Below are positions 36,705 to 44,247 of a stretch of DNA of 64,000 nt, in pieces (position 1 is the first letter of the stretch; the number at the start of each line of letters is the position of its first letter). The position numbers and the translations under genes are program-made. This stretch comes from Aliiglaciecola sp. CAU 1673. Its GTDB lineage: Bacteria; Pseudomonadota; Gammaproteobacteria; Enterobacterales; Alteromonadaceae. The DNA lies in assembly GCF_029223185.1 (NCBI RefSeq), contig NZ_JARHUG010000015.1, forward strand, positions 57,474 through 121,473, written 5' to 3'. Below the pieces are notes generated by a model. The model was not told the DNA's origin. It saw nothing but the letters and a program-made list of their open reading frames with translations, and ran no database searches.

Positions 36705-37733
36705 ATGAAGATCTCCAAACAATTGCTGCAGGATGCAGTAGCAAACAGTATCCTTTCACAGACCCAGGCCGACGCCTTGTATGGCTTTTTACAGCAACGA
36801 CAAGACCAGACTCCCCGCTTCGATTTTACCCATGTGCTGTATTATCTGGGTGGCATGTTGGCTATCGGCGCCATGACCTTATTTATGAATCTGGGCTGGG
36901 AAACCTTTGGTGGGGCGGGGATTTTTTTTATTTCCCTTCTATACGCGGGTATCGGTCTTAAAATGAGCCAGCACTTTGAAGCGCGGTTTCTGAGCATACC
37001 TGCCGGTATCTGTGCCACCTTTGTGGTCGTGCTCACCCCGCTGGCCATCTATGGATTGCAACATTGGCTGGGGATTTGGCCCGATGACAGCCAATACCGG
37101 GAATACCACCGGATTGTGCACTGGCACTGGCTGTATATGGAACTAGGCACCCTGGCGGTGGGTGCAACTTTGTTATGGCGTTTTCGCTATGCCTTTTTGG
37201 TGATGCCACTGGCCGTCACCTTATGGTATTTGAGCATGGATCTGGCAGCCCTATTAAATGGCACCCCGGTTGATTGGGAGCTTCGTAAATTAGTCTCCAT
37301 GTATGTGGGTCTGCTGATGATAGGCCTGGCTTTTTGGATAGATATTCGTTCGCGCATAAGCGTCGATTATGCTTTTTGGATTTATTTGTTCGGCGTCATC
37401 GCCTTTTGGTGTGGATTATCGCTGCAACACTCCGACAGCCAGCTTTCCAAGTTTATTTACCTGTGTATCAATCTAGTCATGATTGGGGTTGGTGTAGTAC
37501 TGGTACGAAGAGTCTTTGTCATCTTTGGTGCTATTGGGGCGGCGGGATACTTTGGTCAACTGGCTTGGAATGTATTCAAAGAAAGCTGGGGATTTCCCAT
37601 CGTACTGACCTTGATCGGCCTTGGCGTTATTTACCTTGGGGTATTTTGGCAAAAGCGTGAGCAACAGCTTAGTGAGAAGGCCAGAGCCTGGTTACCCCAA
37701 GCCCTTCGCGAACTGTTGGAAGCCCGGCATTAA
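36705..37733 (+). CDS. DUF2157-like multipass membrane protein
   Basis: A 342-aa protein with a short N-terminal cytosolic helix pair (ISKQLLQDAVANSILSQTQA, then LYGFLQQRQ) followed by about ten hydrophobic segments and a basic C-terminal tail. The layout fits DUF2157-type proteins, whose function is unknown. It resembles in plan the protein at 14377. Its stop is one base from the first ung tail copy, meaning that the original ung gene ended directly against it. The 212 bp upstream after the DUF3545 terminator hold nothing else I can recognise. Confidence 0.78.
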   Translation: MKISKQLLQDAVANSILSQTQADALYGFLQQRQDQTPRFDFTHVLYYLGGMLAIGAMTLFMNLGWETFGGAGIFFISLLYAGIGLKMSQHFEARFLSIPAGICATFVVVLTPLAIYGLQHWLGIWPDDSQYREYHRIVHWHWLYMELGTLAVGATLLWRFRYAFLVMPLAVTLWYLSMDLAALLNGTPVDWELRKLVSMYVGLLMIGLAFWIDIRSRISVDYAFWIYLFGVIAFWCGLSLQHSDSQLSKFIYLCINLVMIGVGVVLVRRVFVIFGAIGAAGYFGQLAWNVFKESWGFPIVLTLIGLGVIYLGVFWQKREQQLSEKARAWLPQALRELLEARH

Positions 37734-37734
37734 C

Positions 37735-37846
37735 CTAAACCTGCCAGTCGATGGGTTCCTTTCCCTGACCTACAAGCAACTCATTAGCTTTGGAGAAATG
37801 CCCACAACCAAAGAAACCACGATGGGCGGATAGAGGCGAGGGGTGA
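37735..37846 (-). pseudogene. Displaced ung 3' end, copy A (probably the original)
   Basis: Encodes the last 36 residues of Ung ([12 protein letters not shown] to IDWQV) with a TAG stop. It differs from the live gene end at six bases, all synonymous or stop-preserving. It abuts the converging DUF2157 gene with one base between stops, as a native gene end would. It has no start or upstream part of its own. Confidence 0.9.
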
Positions 37847-37950
37847 AGGCCGTCTCGAGACGAGCGCGGGCGCACAGCTCGGCTAGGCCTGAACGCGAGG
37901 ACAGAGGACGTCCGAGCTGGGCAAAGCCTCGCCAGGGATGTCCTCCTACC
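37847..37950 (-). repeat. Structured spacer S1 (104 bp)
   Basis: GC-rich sequence with several inverted repeats: the 12-bp palindrome CGTCTCGAGACG (37851-37862), CAGCTCGG (37875-37882) with CCGAGCTG (37912-37919), the palindrome GGACGTCC (37906-37913), and CCTCGCC (37927-37933), which can pair with GGCGAGG in the adjoining ung tail (37835-37841). It differs from spacer S2 at a single base (A against C near 37925). No reading frame of note. Likely forms RNA or single-strand DNA structure. Confidence 0.85.
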
Positions 37951-38062
37951 TTAAACCTGCCAGTCTATGGGTTCCTTTCCCTGCCCTACAAGTAACTCGT
38001 TAGCCTTGGAAAAATGTCCACAACCAAAGAAACCACGATGGGCGGATAGAGGCGAGGGGTGA
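37951..38062 (-). pseudogene. Displaced ung 3' end, copy B
   Basis: Encodes the same 36 residues with a TAA stop. Eight of 112 bases differ from the live ung end; every one is synonymous (for example Ile ATC/ATA, Asn AAT/AAC, Phe TTC/TTT). No longer joined to an ung body. Shares three silent changes with copy A, so A and B are not simply drifted from the live end. Confidence 0.9.
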
Positions 38063-38166
38063 AGGCCGTCTCGAGACGAGCGCGGGCGCACAGCTCGGCT
38101 AGGCCTGAACGCGAGGACAGAGGACGTCCGAGCTGGGCAACGCCTCGCCAGGGATGTCCTCCTACC
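38063..38166 (-). repeat. Structured spacer S2 (104 bp)
   Basis: Same as S1 except for one base. The palindrome CGTCTCGAGACG is at 38067-38078. It begins at the base after the live ung stop codon and would be present in the ung mRNA 3' region. Confidence 0.85.
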
Positions 38167-38826
38167 TTAAACTTGCCAGTCGATGGGCTCCTTTCCCTGC
38201 CCTACGAGTAACTCATTAGCTTTGGAGAAATGCCCACAACCAAAGAAACCACGATGGGCGGATAGAGGCGAGGGGTGAGGCGCCTTTAGCACAAAATGTT
38301 TGTTGCCATCGATAATGGCGCCTTTTTTCTGTGCGTGACTGCCCCACAGTAAAAATACAATACCCTGCCCGGCTTCATTTAACAGCTGGATCACCCTATC
38401 CGTAAACTGCTCCCAGCCAAACTTGGCATGGGAATGGGCCAACCCCTGTTCAACGGTCAGCACGGTATTCAGCAACAGTACACCCTGCTCTGCCCACTTT
38501 TGCAAGCAGCCATGTTGAGGAATTTGAAAGCCGGGAATATCCGACTTAAGTTCCTTAAACATATTCACCAATGAAGGTGGCGTGGCCACACCGGGTAACA
38601 CCGAAAAGCAAAGCCCATGGGCCTGTCCCGGTCCGTGATAGGGATCCTGTCCCAGGATCACCAGCTTAACCTGTTCAAAAGGCGTGTATTTAAAAGCGTT
38701 AAATACATCAGCCTTGGGCGGATAAATCACTTTGCCACTTTCACGTTCCCGCTGGACCCGGGTAAGCATTTCCTGAAAGTAAGGCTGTTGTTTCTCAGGA
38801 CCCAGCAATGTCTGCCAATCAGACAT
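38167..38826 (-). CDS. ung: Uracil-DNA glycosylase
   Basis: Removes uracil from DNA in base excision repair. The 219-aa protein has the water-activating motif [14 protein letters not shown] (Asp61), [16 protein letters not shown] (near residue 118), and the catalytic [17 protein letters not shown] beginning at His184. The ATG at 38826 lies inside the end of thrC (8-bp overlap), so ung is the last gene of the thr operon; the frame upstream offers only a TTG. The 3' end from His184 to the stop is the newest unit of a tandem array. Protein is intact and of normal length. Confidence 0.97.
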   Translation of the reverse strand: MSDWQTLLGPEKQQPYFQEMLTRVQRERESGKVIYPPKADVFNAFKYTPFEQVKLVILGQDPYHGPGQAHGLCFSVLPGVATPPSLVNMFKELKSDIPGFQIPQHGCLQKWAEQGVLLLNTVLTVEQGLAHSHAKFGWEQFTDRVIQLLNEAGQGIVFLLWGSHAQKKGAIIDGNKHFVLKAPHPSPLSAHRGFFGCGHFSKANELLVGQGKEPIDWQV

Positions 38827-40102
38827 TGGCAATACGCTCCAGAAGATGTTGTTTCAGTCTATCGTAGTCATAGGGCAGGGTGACCGACAATCCCTCTTTA
38901 CCCGCCACTTCGGCCAGGGCCGGCGGCAGGCTAATGGGTTGTCCCAACACATTCTCTACTGACTCTCGGAATTTGGCTGGATGGGCCGTACCCAGAAATA
39001 TCCCCCGCTGGCCTTCAGCCAACTCCCGCTTCAGAGCTTTATACGCTACCGCCGCATGGGGCTCACTGATATAGCCCACAGAGGCCAACTGACGCATGGC
39101 GAGCTGAGTATATTCTTCATCTACCGCATCGGTGGACAGACAGCTTTTGTCCAGGTAACCATATTGGAATAAGGCCTCAATACGTGGCCAGTTATTGGGC
39201 TGGCTTACATCCATGGCATTAGACAGGGTGGCCTGGGTAGGCTGCGGTGCCCATTCACCGGATTTCCAGTAACGGGGCACGGTGTCATTGCTGTTGGTGG
39301 CTGCCACAAAATGGCCGATGGGCAAGCCCAATGCCTTAGCAATCATCGCCGCTGTAAGGTTACCAAAGTTACCACTGGGCACCGACACCAGCGGTGCCTC
39401 TCCTTGTGGTAATTGTGCCACTGCCTCAAAGTAGTAACAGACTTGAGCGAGCAAGCGACTGATATTAATGGAGTTGGCGGAGTTCAGATGCAGCGCCTTG
39501 CGGGCATGGCCGTCATCAAAACTGGATTTCACCAATTGCTGACATTGGTCGAAATCGCCTTCGATGGCGATAGTATGGATATTGCCGCCTAAGGTGGTGA
39601 ACAGCTTTTCCTGTAAGGGGCTGATTTTGCCCTTGGGATAGAGGATCACTACCTGAATATTGTCCAAACCATGGAAGGCATGAGCTACAGCGGCACCGGT
39701 ATCGCCGGAGGTGGCGGTCAGAATAGTGATTTTCTCGCCTTTGGCCAGCTGTGCCAGGCATTGGGCCATAAAGCGACCACCGAAATCCTTAAACGCCAAA
39801 GTCGGCCCATGGAAAAGCTCCAGACAATAAATATTGTCTTCCACTTCCACCAGAGGTGCCTCAAAGTTAAAAGCCTGCTCGACCATGGCTGATAATCTGG
39901 CTTTGGAGATTTCGTCACCAATCAGGCGATGCAAAATTTCGGCACTACGCGCTGCAAAAGGCATGGCCAACAGCGCGGCAATATCATCAAAAACCGGTAA
40001 CGAAGCGGGGAAAAACAGCCCTTGCTGACTGCCAAGGCCCTGTTTGACAGCCTGACTGAAGGATACGGTTTCACTGGGCACTTTTAGATTGAAGAGTTGC
40101 AA
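38819..40102 (-). CDS. thrC: Threonine synthase
   Basis: PLP enzyme converting O-phosphohomoserine to threonine, last step of the pathway. 427 aa, like E. coli ThrC (428). The PLP lysine is in [14 protein letters not shown] (near residue 107) and the glycine-rich phosphate loop is [13 protein letters not shown]. It starts with TTG at 40102 four bases after a GGTG sequence, and the resulting N-terminus ([15 protein letters not shown]) matches family starts. One base after the thrB stop; overlaps ung at its end. Confidence 0.97.
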   Translation of the reverse strand: MQLFNLKVPSETVSFSQAVKQGLGSQQGLFFPASLPVFDDIAALLAMPFAARSAEILHRLIGDEISKARLSAMVEQAFNFEAPLVEVEDNIYCLELFHGPTLAFKDFGGRFMAQCLAQLAKGEKITILTATSGDTGAAVAHAFHGLDNIQVVILYPKGKISPLQEKLFTTLGGNIHTIAIEGDFDQCQQLVKSSFDDGHARKALHLNSANSINISRLLAQVCYYFEAVAQLPQGEAPLVSVPSGNFGNLTAAMIAKALGLPIGHFVAATNSNDTVPRYWKSGEWAPQPTQATLSNAMDVSQPNNWPRIEALFQYGYLDKSCLSTDAVDEEYTQLAMRQLASVGYISEPHAAVAYKALKRELAEGQRGIFLGTAHPAKFRESVENVLGQPISLPPALAEVAGKEGLSVTLPYDYDRLKQHLLERIANV

Positions 40103-40103
40103 A

Positions 40104-41048
40104 TTACACCTTTAACGCTTGTGAACCACCAAGATCCAGCCGGCAAACGCGGCTGAAGCCCTCTGAATTCTGTATATAATGCTCGCCAAGCCAGGTTTCG
40201 ATTCGCTTGGCAGTGTCCAAATTGTCTGTTACCGCAAACACGGTCGGCCCCGAGCCGGATATTCCAAAGGCAATGGCCCCCTGTTGCTGAGTGAAGGCTC
40301 TGGCCTCATCAAACCCTGTCAGCAGTGACTTACGGTATGGCTCGGCAATCACATCCTGCATCATGGCACCGGCTAAAGCACGATCGCCGCAGTGCAAGGC
40401 ATGGACAAACACACCTAACTGACGGCCAAAGGTCAGGGTATCTGCCAGCGGGACCGTTTTAGGCAATATCCGCCGCGCTTCGGCAGTAGAAACCTTAATC
40501 CCTGAATAACACACCACCCAGTACCAGTCATCAAATACCGGTAGTGACAAGGCCACTTTGTCGCCTGCCTGGGCCATCAGCACCAGTCCGCCGAGATAGC
40601 TTGGCGCGACATTGTCATAGTGCACACTGCCACTGATTTGGCCTTCCAGCTCACCCATCATTTCTAACAATTCGGTTTTGCTAAAGGGCTCACCGTAAAA
40701 GGCATTCAGGCCATGCAAAGCGGCCACTATGGAACTGGCGCTGGAGCCCAGACCACTGCCGATGGGAAGATTTTTATACAGCACCATGGCCACAGGTACA
40801 ACCGGCTTGCCGCGCTGTTTCAGACGCTCAGAGAAGAAATGGTAGCTGTGGGTGATAATGTTATCGTCCACCCCGGGAGGTAGTTTGTGGGCAAAGGTGC
40901 CTTTGATGGACAGACTGAAGCTTTCAGCCTGGCTGACCTCCACTTCATCGCCGAGCAGACTGCCGTCCACAGGTTTTAGTGCGGCACCTAATAAATCAAA
41001 ACCTAAACTGACATTGCCAATGGAAGCGGGCGCATAGGCCCGGATCAT
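40104..41048 (-). CDS. thrB: Homoserine kinase
   Basis: GHMP-family kinase phosphorylating homoserine with ATP. The ATP loop is NLPIGSGLGSSASSIVAALH (near residue 87) and the N-terminus MIRAYAPASIGNVSLGFDLL matches E. coli ThrB. I use the ATG at 41048, which has GGAG 6 bases upstream (inside the codons of an earlier in-frame ATG at 41060); that earlier start would add four residues. Follows thrA by about 20 bp. 314 aa. Confidence 0.96.
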   Translation of the reverse strand: MIRAYAPASIGNVSLGFDLLGAALKPVDGSLLGDEVEVSQAESFSLSIKGTFAHKLPPGVDDNIITHSYHFFSERLKQRGKPVVPVAMVLYKNLPIGSGLGSSASSIVAALHGLNAFYGEPFSKTELLEMMGELEGQISGSVHYDNVAPSYLGGLVLMAQAGDKVALSLPVFDDWYWVVCYSGIKVSTAEARRILPKTVPLADTLTFGRQLGVFVHALHCGDRALAGAMMQDVIAEPYRKSLLTGFDEARAFTQQQGAIAFGISGSGPTVFAVTDNLDTAKRIETWLGEHYIQNSEGFSRVCRLDLGGSQALKV

Positions 41049-41068
41049 CTCATACTCCATGATCGACT

Positions 41069-43528
41069 TTACTCCTGTTTCCACGGCATGGTGCGCAGGA
41101 TATCGGCAAATACACCGGCGGCGGTAACTGCCGCACCCGCACCATAACCACGGATCACGAAAGGTATGGGTTGGTAATAAAGGCTGTGAATGGCCAAGGC
41201 ATTTTCACCGTCTTTTACCACATGCAGGGGGTGACGGGCATCTACCGCCTGAATACCGACCTTGCAGCGCCCTTCTTCGATACTGCCCACGTAGCGTAGC
41301 ACTTTGCCTTCGGCCTGGGCAGCACTGAGGCGCTTACGGTAAACCTCATCCAATTTACCAAGGCGCTGCATAAATTCATCCACCGAACCACTGGCATCAA
41401 AATCTGCCGGCAAAATAGATTCGATGTCGATGTCTTTAAGCTCCAGTTGCAAACCAGATTCCCTGGCCATAATCAGCAGCTTTCGCGCCACATCCATACC
41501 GCTTAGATCGTCACGGGGATCAGGCTCAGTAAAGCGTTTCTCGCGGGCAATAAGGGTAGCTTCAGACAGGCTAAGGCCCTCTTCCAGCTTACCGAAGATA
41601 AAAGAAAGCGATCCTGAAAGAATACCTTCAAAGCGCACCAGTTCATCCCCGGCATAGATTAACTTTTGCAGATTGTCGATCACCGGCAGGCCTGCACCTA
41701 CGGTGGTTTCATACAAGAACTGGCGACGGGTCTTTTGCGCTGTGTCACGCAGAGCATCATAAAAGCCCATATCGGCGGTATTGGCTTTCTTATTGGGGGT
41801 GACCACATGGAAACCGGCCTGCATCATGGCCAGATATTGATCGGCGATTTCAGTACTGGTAGTGCAGTCAATAATCACCGGGTTGACCAGGCTGTTGTCA
41901 TGTACGAACTGCTCGAGTCGCTCCAATGAATAAGGCGCGGTGTTGTGCTCAAGCACCTCACGCCAGCCATTTTCCAAATCGATGCCGCCTTTTTGCAACA
42001 GCAAGCCGTTACTGTTGGCGATGCCATAGACCTTGAGGCTGATATTGCGTGCCAGTAACTGCTTCTGCTGACGGGTAATCTGGCTTAATAGCTCACTGCC
42101 CACCGTGCCACAGCCAATCAGAAATACGTCCAGGGTGTGCAGATTGCTAAAAAAATTCTGGTGTACCACCTTTACCGCTTCTTTGGCTTTGCTGGCATCG
42201 ATCACGGAAGAGATTGATCGCTCAGAAGAGCCCTGGGCAATGGCAACGATATTGACGCGGGCCTGGGTCAAAGAGCCGAAAAACTTAGCCGCCATGCCTT
42301 TGGCTTTGCGCATACCGTCACCGACCAGGGTAACGATGGCTAAGTCCTGACGCATCTCGATAGGCTCCAGAAGTTGATTCTGCAGCTCCAGATGGAAGGC
42401 TTCTTCCAGGGCAGTCAGGGCGCGTTTGGCATCTTTGCTATGTACACAGAAACTGATGCTGTATTCAGAAGAAGATTGAGTGATAAGGCTAATGGAGATA
42501 TTGGCGTTGGAGATCACCTCAAACACCCGGGCGGCCATGCCCACCATGCCTTTCATGCCGGGACCAGCGACGTTAAACATAGTGATATCAGACAGATGGG
42601 AAATCCCCTTAACGCTGGTCCAGATTTCACTGCGTTCGTTGCTGATCAAGGTGCCGGGCGCGGCAGGGTTCAGGGTGTTACGAATGAGGCAAGGAATATG
42701 GTGCTGGGCGATAGGACCGATGGTTTTAGGGTGCAGCACCTTGGCGCCGAAATAAGACAGTTCCATGGCTTCCTGGTAGGTCAGTTTATCGAGCAGCACT
42801 GCCCCTTCCACCTGATTAGGATCGGCGTTGTAGACACCGTCCACATCGGTCCAGATTTCACACAGATCGGCATCGATACAAGCGGCCAGAATAGCCGCAG
42901 AATAGTCCGAACCATTGCGCCCCAAGGTGACTTTCTCACCTTTGTCGTTACTGGCCACAAAACCCGGCATAATCAGCATCAGTTCTTTATGGCGCGGAAT
43001 ATCGGCAAACCGCGCCTTGCTTTTGGCCACATCGGCAATGCTATCCAGATAGTCCCCTTCAGCCAGCACATGGGTATGGGGGTCGATAATCAGGTTGTCA
43101 TGACCAAAGTTAAACATGATTTCACTGAAAATTCTGACGCTGACATATTCACCCAGACTCAGGATTTTGGCCGTTATCGGATCCGGTGAGCAGCGCAGCA
43201 GGCGAATACCGGCCAGATTTTCATGTAATTCCGAGAGGGTCTTGTCGATATAGAGCAGCAAGTCTGTTTGATTAAACTTATCCAACTGCTGGCCAAGATC
43301 TTTGGCAATGCCGGTTAAGGTAGTGTTGAGGGTATCGAATAAAGGCTGAAAATCTTCACCACTCACGGCCTGGTCGACCAATGCTGAGAGAGCATTGGTC
43401 ACGCCTTTCGGTGCCGAAAGCACCACGGCTGCGCCGTCCGTCAGGTGGGCATCCAGGACGATGTCCTTGACCATCAAATAACGCTTGGCATCTGCCAGGG
43501 ATGATCCACCAAATTTCAAAACCTTCAT
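41069..43528 (-). CDS. thrA: Bifunctional aspartokinase / homoserine dehydrogenase I
   Basis: Catalyses the first (aspartate phosphorylation) and third (aspartate semialdehyde to homoserine) steps of the threonine branch. 819 aa, like E. coli ThrA (820). Kinase domain from residue 1 ([17 protein letters not shown]), two ACT regulatory domains about residues 310-460 ([16 protein letters not shown]), dehydrogenase from about 465 ([14 protein letters not shown]). AGGAG precedes the ATG. First structural gene behind a peptide leader and attenuator; the position in thrABC rather than sequence alone marks it as ThrA, not MetL. Confidence 0.97.
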   Translation of the reverse strand: MKVLKFGGSSLADAKRYLMVKDIVLDAHLTDGAAVVLSAPKGVTNALSALVDQAVSGEDFQPLFDTLNTTLTGIAKDLGQQLDKFNQTDLLLYIDKTLSELHENLAGIRLLRCSPDPITAKILSLGEYVSVRIFSEIMFNFGHDNLIIDPHTHVLAEGDYLDSIADVAKSKARFADIPRHKELMLIMPGFVASNDKGEKVTLGRNGSDYSAAILAACIDADLCEIWTDVDGVYNADPNQVEGAVLLDKLTYQEAMELSYFGAKVLHPKTIGPIAQHHIPCLIRNTLNPAAPGTLISNERSEIWTSVKGISHLSDITMFNVAGPGMKGMVGMAARVFEVISNANISISLITQSSSEYSISFCVHSKDAKRALTALEEAFHLELQNQLLEPIEMRQDLAIVTLVGDGMRKAKGMAAKFFGSLTQARVNIVAIAQGSSERSISSVIDASKAKEAVKVVHQNFFSNLHTLDVFLIGCGTVGSELLSQITRQQKQLLARNISLKVYGIANSNGLLLQKGGIDLENGWREVLEHNTAPYSLERLEQFVHDNSLVNPVIIDCTTSTEIADQYLAMMQAGFHVVTPNKKANTADMGFYDALRDTAQKTRRQFLYETTVGAGLPVIDNLQKLIYAGDELVRFEGILSGSLSFIFGKLEEGLSLSEATLIAREKRFTEPDPRDDLSGMDVARKLLIMARESGLQLELKDIDIESILPADFDASGSVDEFMQRLGKLDEVYRKRLSAAQAEGKVLRYVGSIEEGRCKVGIQAVDARHPLHVVKDGENALAIHSLYYQPIPFVIRGYGAGAAVTAAGVFADILRTMPWKQE

Positions 43529-43577
43529 GTGCTGCTCCTGTTGGATGTCTTTTAGCCCGGCTCACGTTTGGAAGGGG

Positions 43578-43614
43578 AAAAAAAAAGCCCGCTTCCTTTG
43601 GGGTCGCGGGCTTT
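43578..43614 (-). terminator. thr operon attenuator
   Basis: On the minus strand AAAGCCCGC (43606-43614) pairs with GCGGGCTTT (43584-43592) and is followed by nine T (43578-43586). It lies between the leader peptide and thrA. Leader-end GGTCGC (plus-strand 43639-43644) can pair with GCGACC (43602-43607) that overlaps the 5' arm, forming the alternative antiterminator. This is the classical layout of translation-dependent attenuation. Confidence 0.9.
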
Positions 43615-43631
43615 GTGTTTTCATTCGTGCA

Positions 43632-43700
43632 CTAACCAGCGACCACCTCGAAGAGGGTGGTAATGGTCATCATGGTCATAGCACGAGTATTCATGTTCAT
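43632..43700 (-). CDS. thrL: thr operon leader peptide
   Basis: A 22-residue reading frame upstream of the attenuator with five Thr, five Met (including the start) and one Ile codon; residues 8-15 read MTMMTITT. It ends FEVVAG then TAG. Within it ACCACC and GGTGGT can form the pause hairpin. Ribosome stalling at clustered Thr codons would expose the antiterminator. The ribosome binding site is weak (TTGAAG). The Met content is higher than in the E. coli leader, which has Thr and Ile. Confidence 0.88.
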   Translation of the reverse strand: MNMNTRAMTMMTITTLFEVVAG

Positions 43701-43718
43701 GGCTTCAATCTGCCGTAT

Positions 43719-43734
43719 AGACGTCTATATGTCA
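43719..43734. promoter_or_regulatory. MetJ-box-like site upstream of thrL
   Basis: AGACGTCT (43719-43726), a perfect met box, followed by ATATGTCA (43727-43734), a degenerate second unit. On the minus strand TTGACA (43730-43735) is a candidate -35 element inside the site, so bound repressor would block the thr promoter. One perfect unit is less than the usual two or more, so the call is moderate. Confidence 0.55.
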
Positions 43735-43754
43735 ATAAGCTTTTTGGCTATAAA

Positions 43755-44147
43755 TTATGCCGAAGCTAAGCGCTTGGCCACCCGATATAAACCGTAATCG
43801 GTTAGCACCTGCTTCAGACAAGCGGATGAAATGGGTTTAGGTAAAAATGCCAATGCACCTAACTCCAGAGCACGCGCCTGAGATTGCGGTTGTACGTCAG
43901 CTGACACGACCACCACAAATGTTTCAATTTTTTCTTCGCGAATGGCTTCCAGCACGGCCATGCCATCCATATTCGGCATCGTCATATCCAGCAATAACAG
44001 TCCGATATGTTGTTGACGCAGGATGCCCATCGCTTCCATCCCATCGGCGGCGAACAACAGTTCCACCGGCCAGTCAACGGGCAGGGCACGTTGTGCCGCC
44101 TTTCTCGCCAACATGGAGTCGTCACAGATAAGTACAGGAAAGTCCAT
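43755..44147 (-). CDS. Single-domain CheY-like response regulator
   Basis: A 130-aa receiver domain without output domain: VLICDDSMLARKAAQRAL with the acidic pair at residues 9-10, GLLLLDMTMPNMDGM with the phospho-Asp near 53, VVVSADVQPQ and the conserved Lys in FLPKPIS near 105. It would act by protein contact or phosphorelay. AGAGGC precedes the ATG. It is divergent from aceK with a 100-bp gap; no kinase is adjacent, though two orphan kinases are in the window. Confidence 0.9.
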   Translation of the reverse strand: MDFPVLICDDSMLARKAAQRALPVDWPVELLFAADGMEAMGILRQQHIGLLLLDMTMPNMDGMAVLEAIREEKIETFVVVVSADVQPQSQARALELGALAFLPKPISSACLKQVLTDYGLYRVAKRLASA

Positions 44148-44247
44148 TTATGCCTCTTTGTTATTGTTATTCTGTTGGTATTTGCCGTTGTACCAGGCTT
44201 ATTCACTGGTTATCTTAGTGCCGTATTTATACCGATTCGGAGCGCGC

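Larger units (their letters stand above)
37735..38278 (-). repeat. Tandem array of ung 3' ends and structured spacers, exact 216-bp period
   Basis: Three copies of the last 112 bp of ung (37735-37846, 37951-38062, and the live gene end 38167-38278) alternate with two 104-bp spacers (37847-37950 and 38063-38166). Both repeats of the period are exactly 216 bp with no insertion or deletion. The duplicated part starts at the codon for the catalytic His of the HPSPLSA motif and runs to the stop. Spacers differ at one base in 104; the tails differ at 6 to 8 bases in 112, all silent. Reads as serial insertion of a 216-bp module that supplies a new ung end. Confidence 0.95.

Noticed and set aside
37621..37833. 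70-codon plus-strand frame at the DUF2157/ung junction
   Set aside because: Reads out of frame through the end of DUF2157 into the displaced ung tail; composite of non-coding sequence.
37735..38278. CRISPR-like array or simple tandem duplication of ung
   Set aside because: The repeated unit is gene end plus spacer with a 216-bp period, only three copies, and the 'spacers' are identical, not unique. Simple duplication does not explain the purely synonymous differences.
42374..43189. 271-codon open frame on the plus strand over thrA
   Set aside because: Antisense to the kinase domain of an intact thrA; no ribosome binding site or family features.
44023..44247. Extended N-terminus for AceK
   Set aside because: Overlaps the divergent CheY-like gene; the TTG at 44248 has GGAG upstream and gives the family length.
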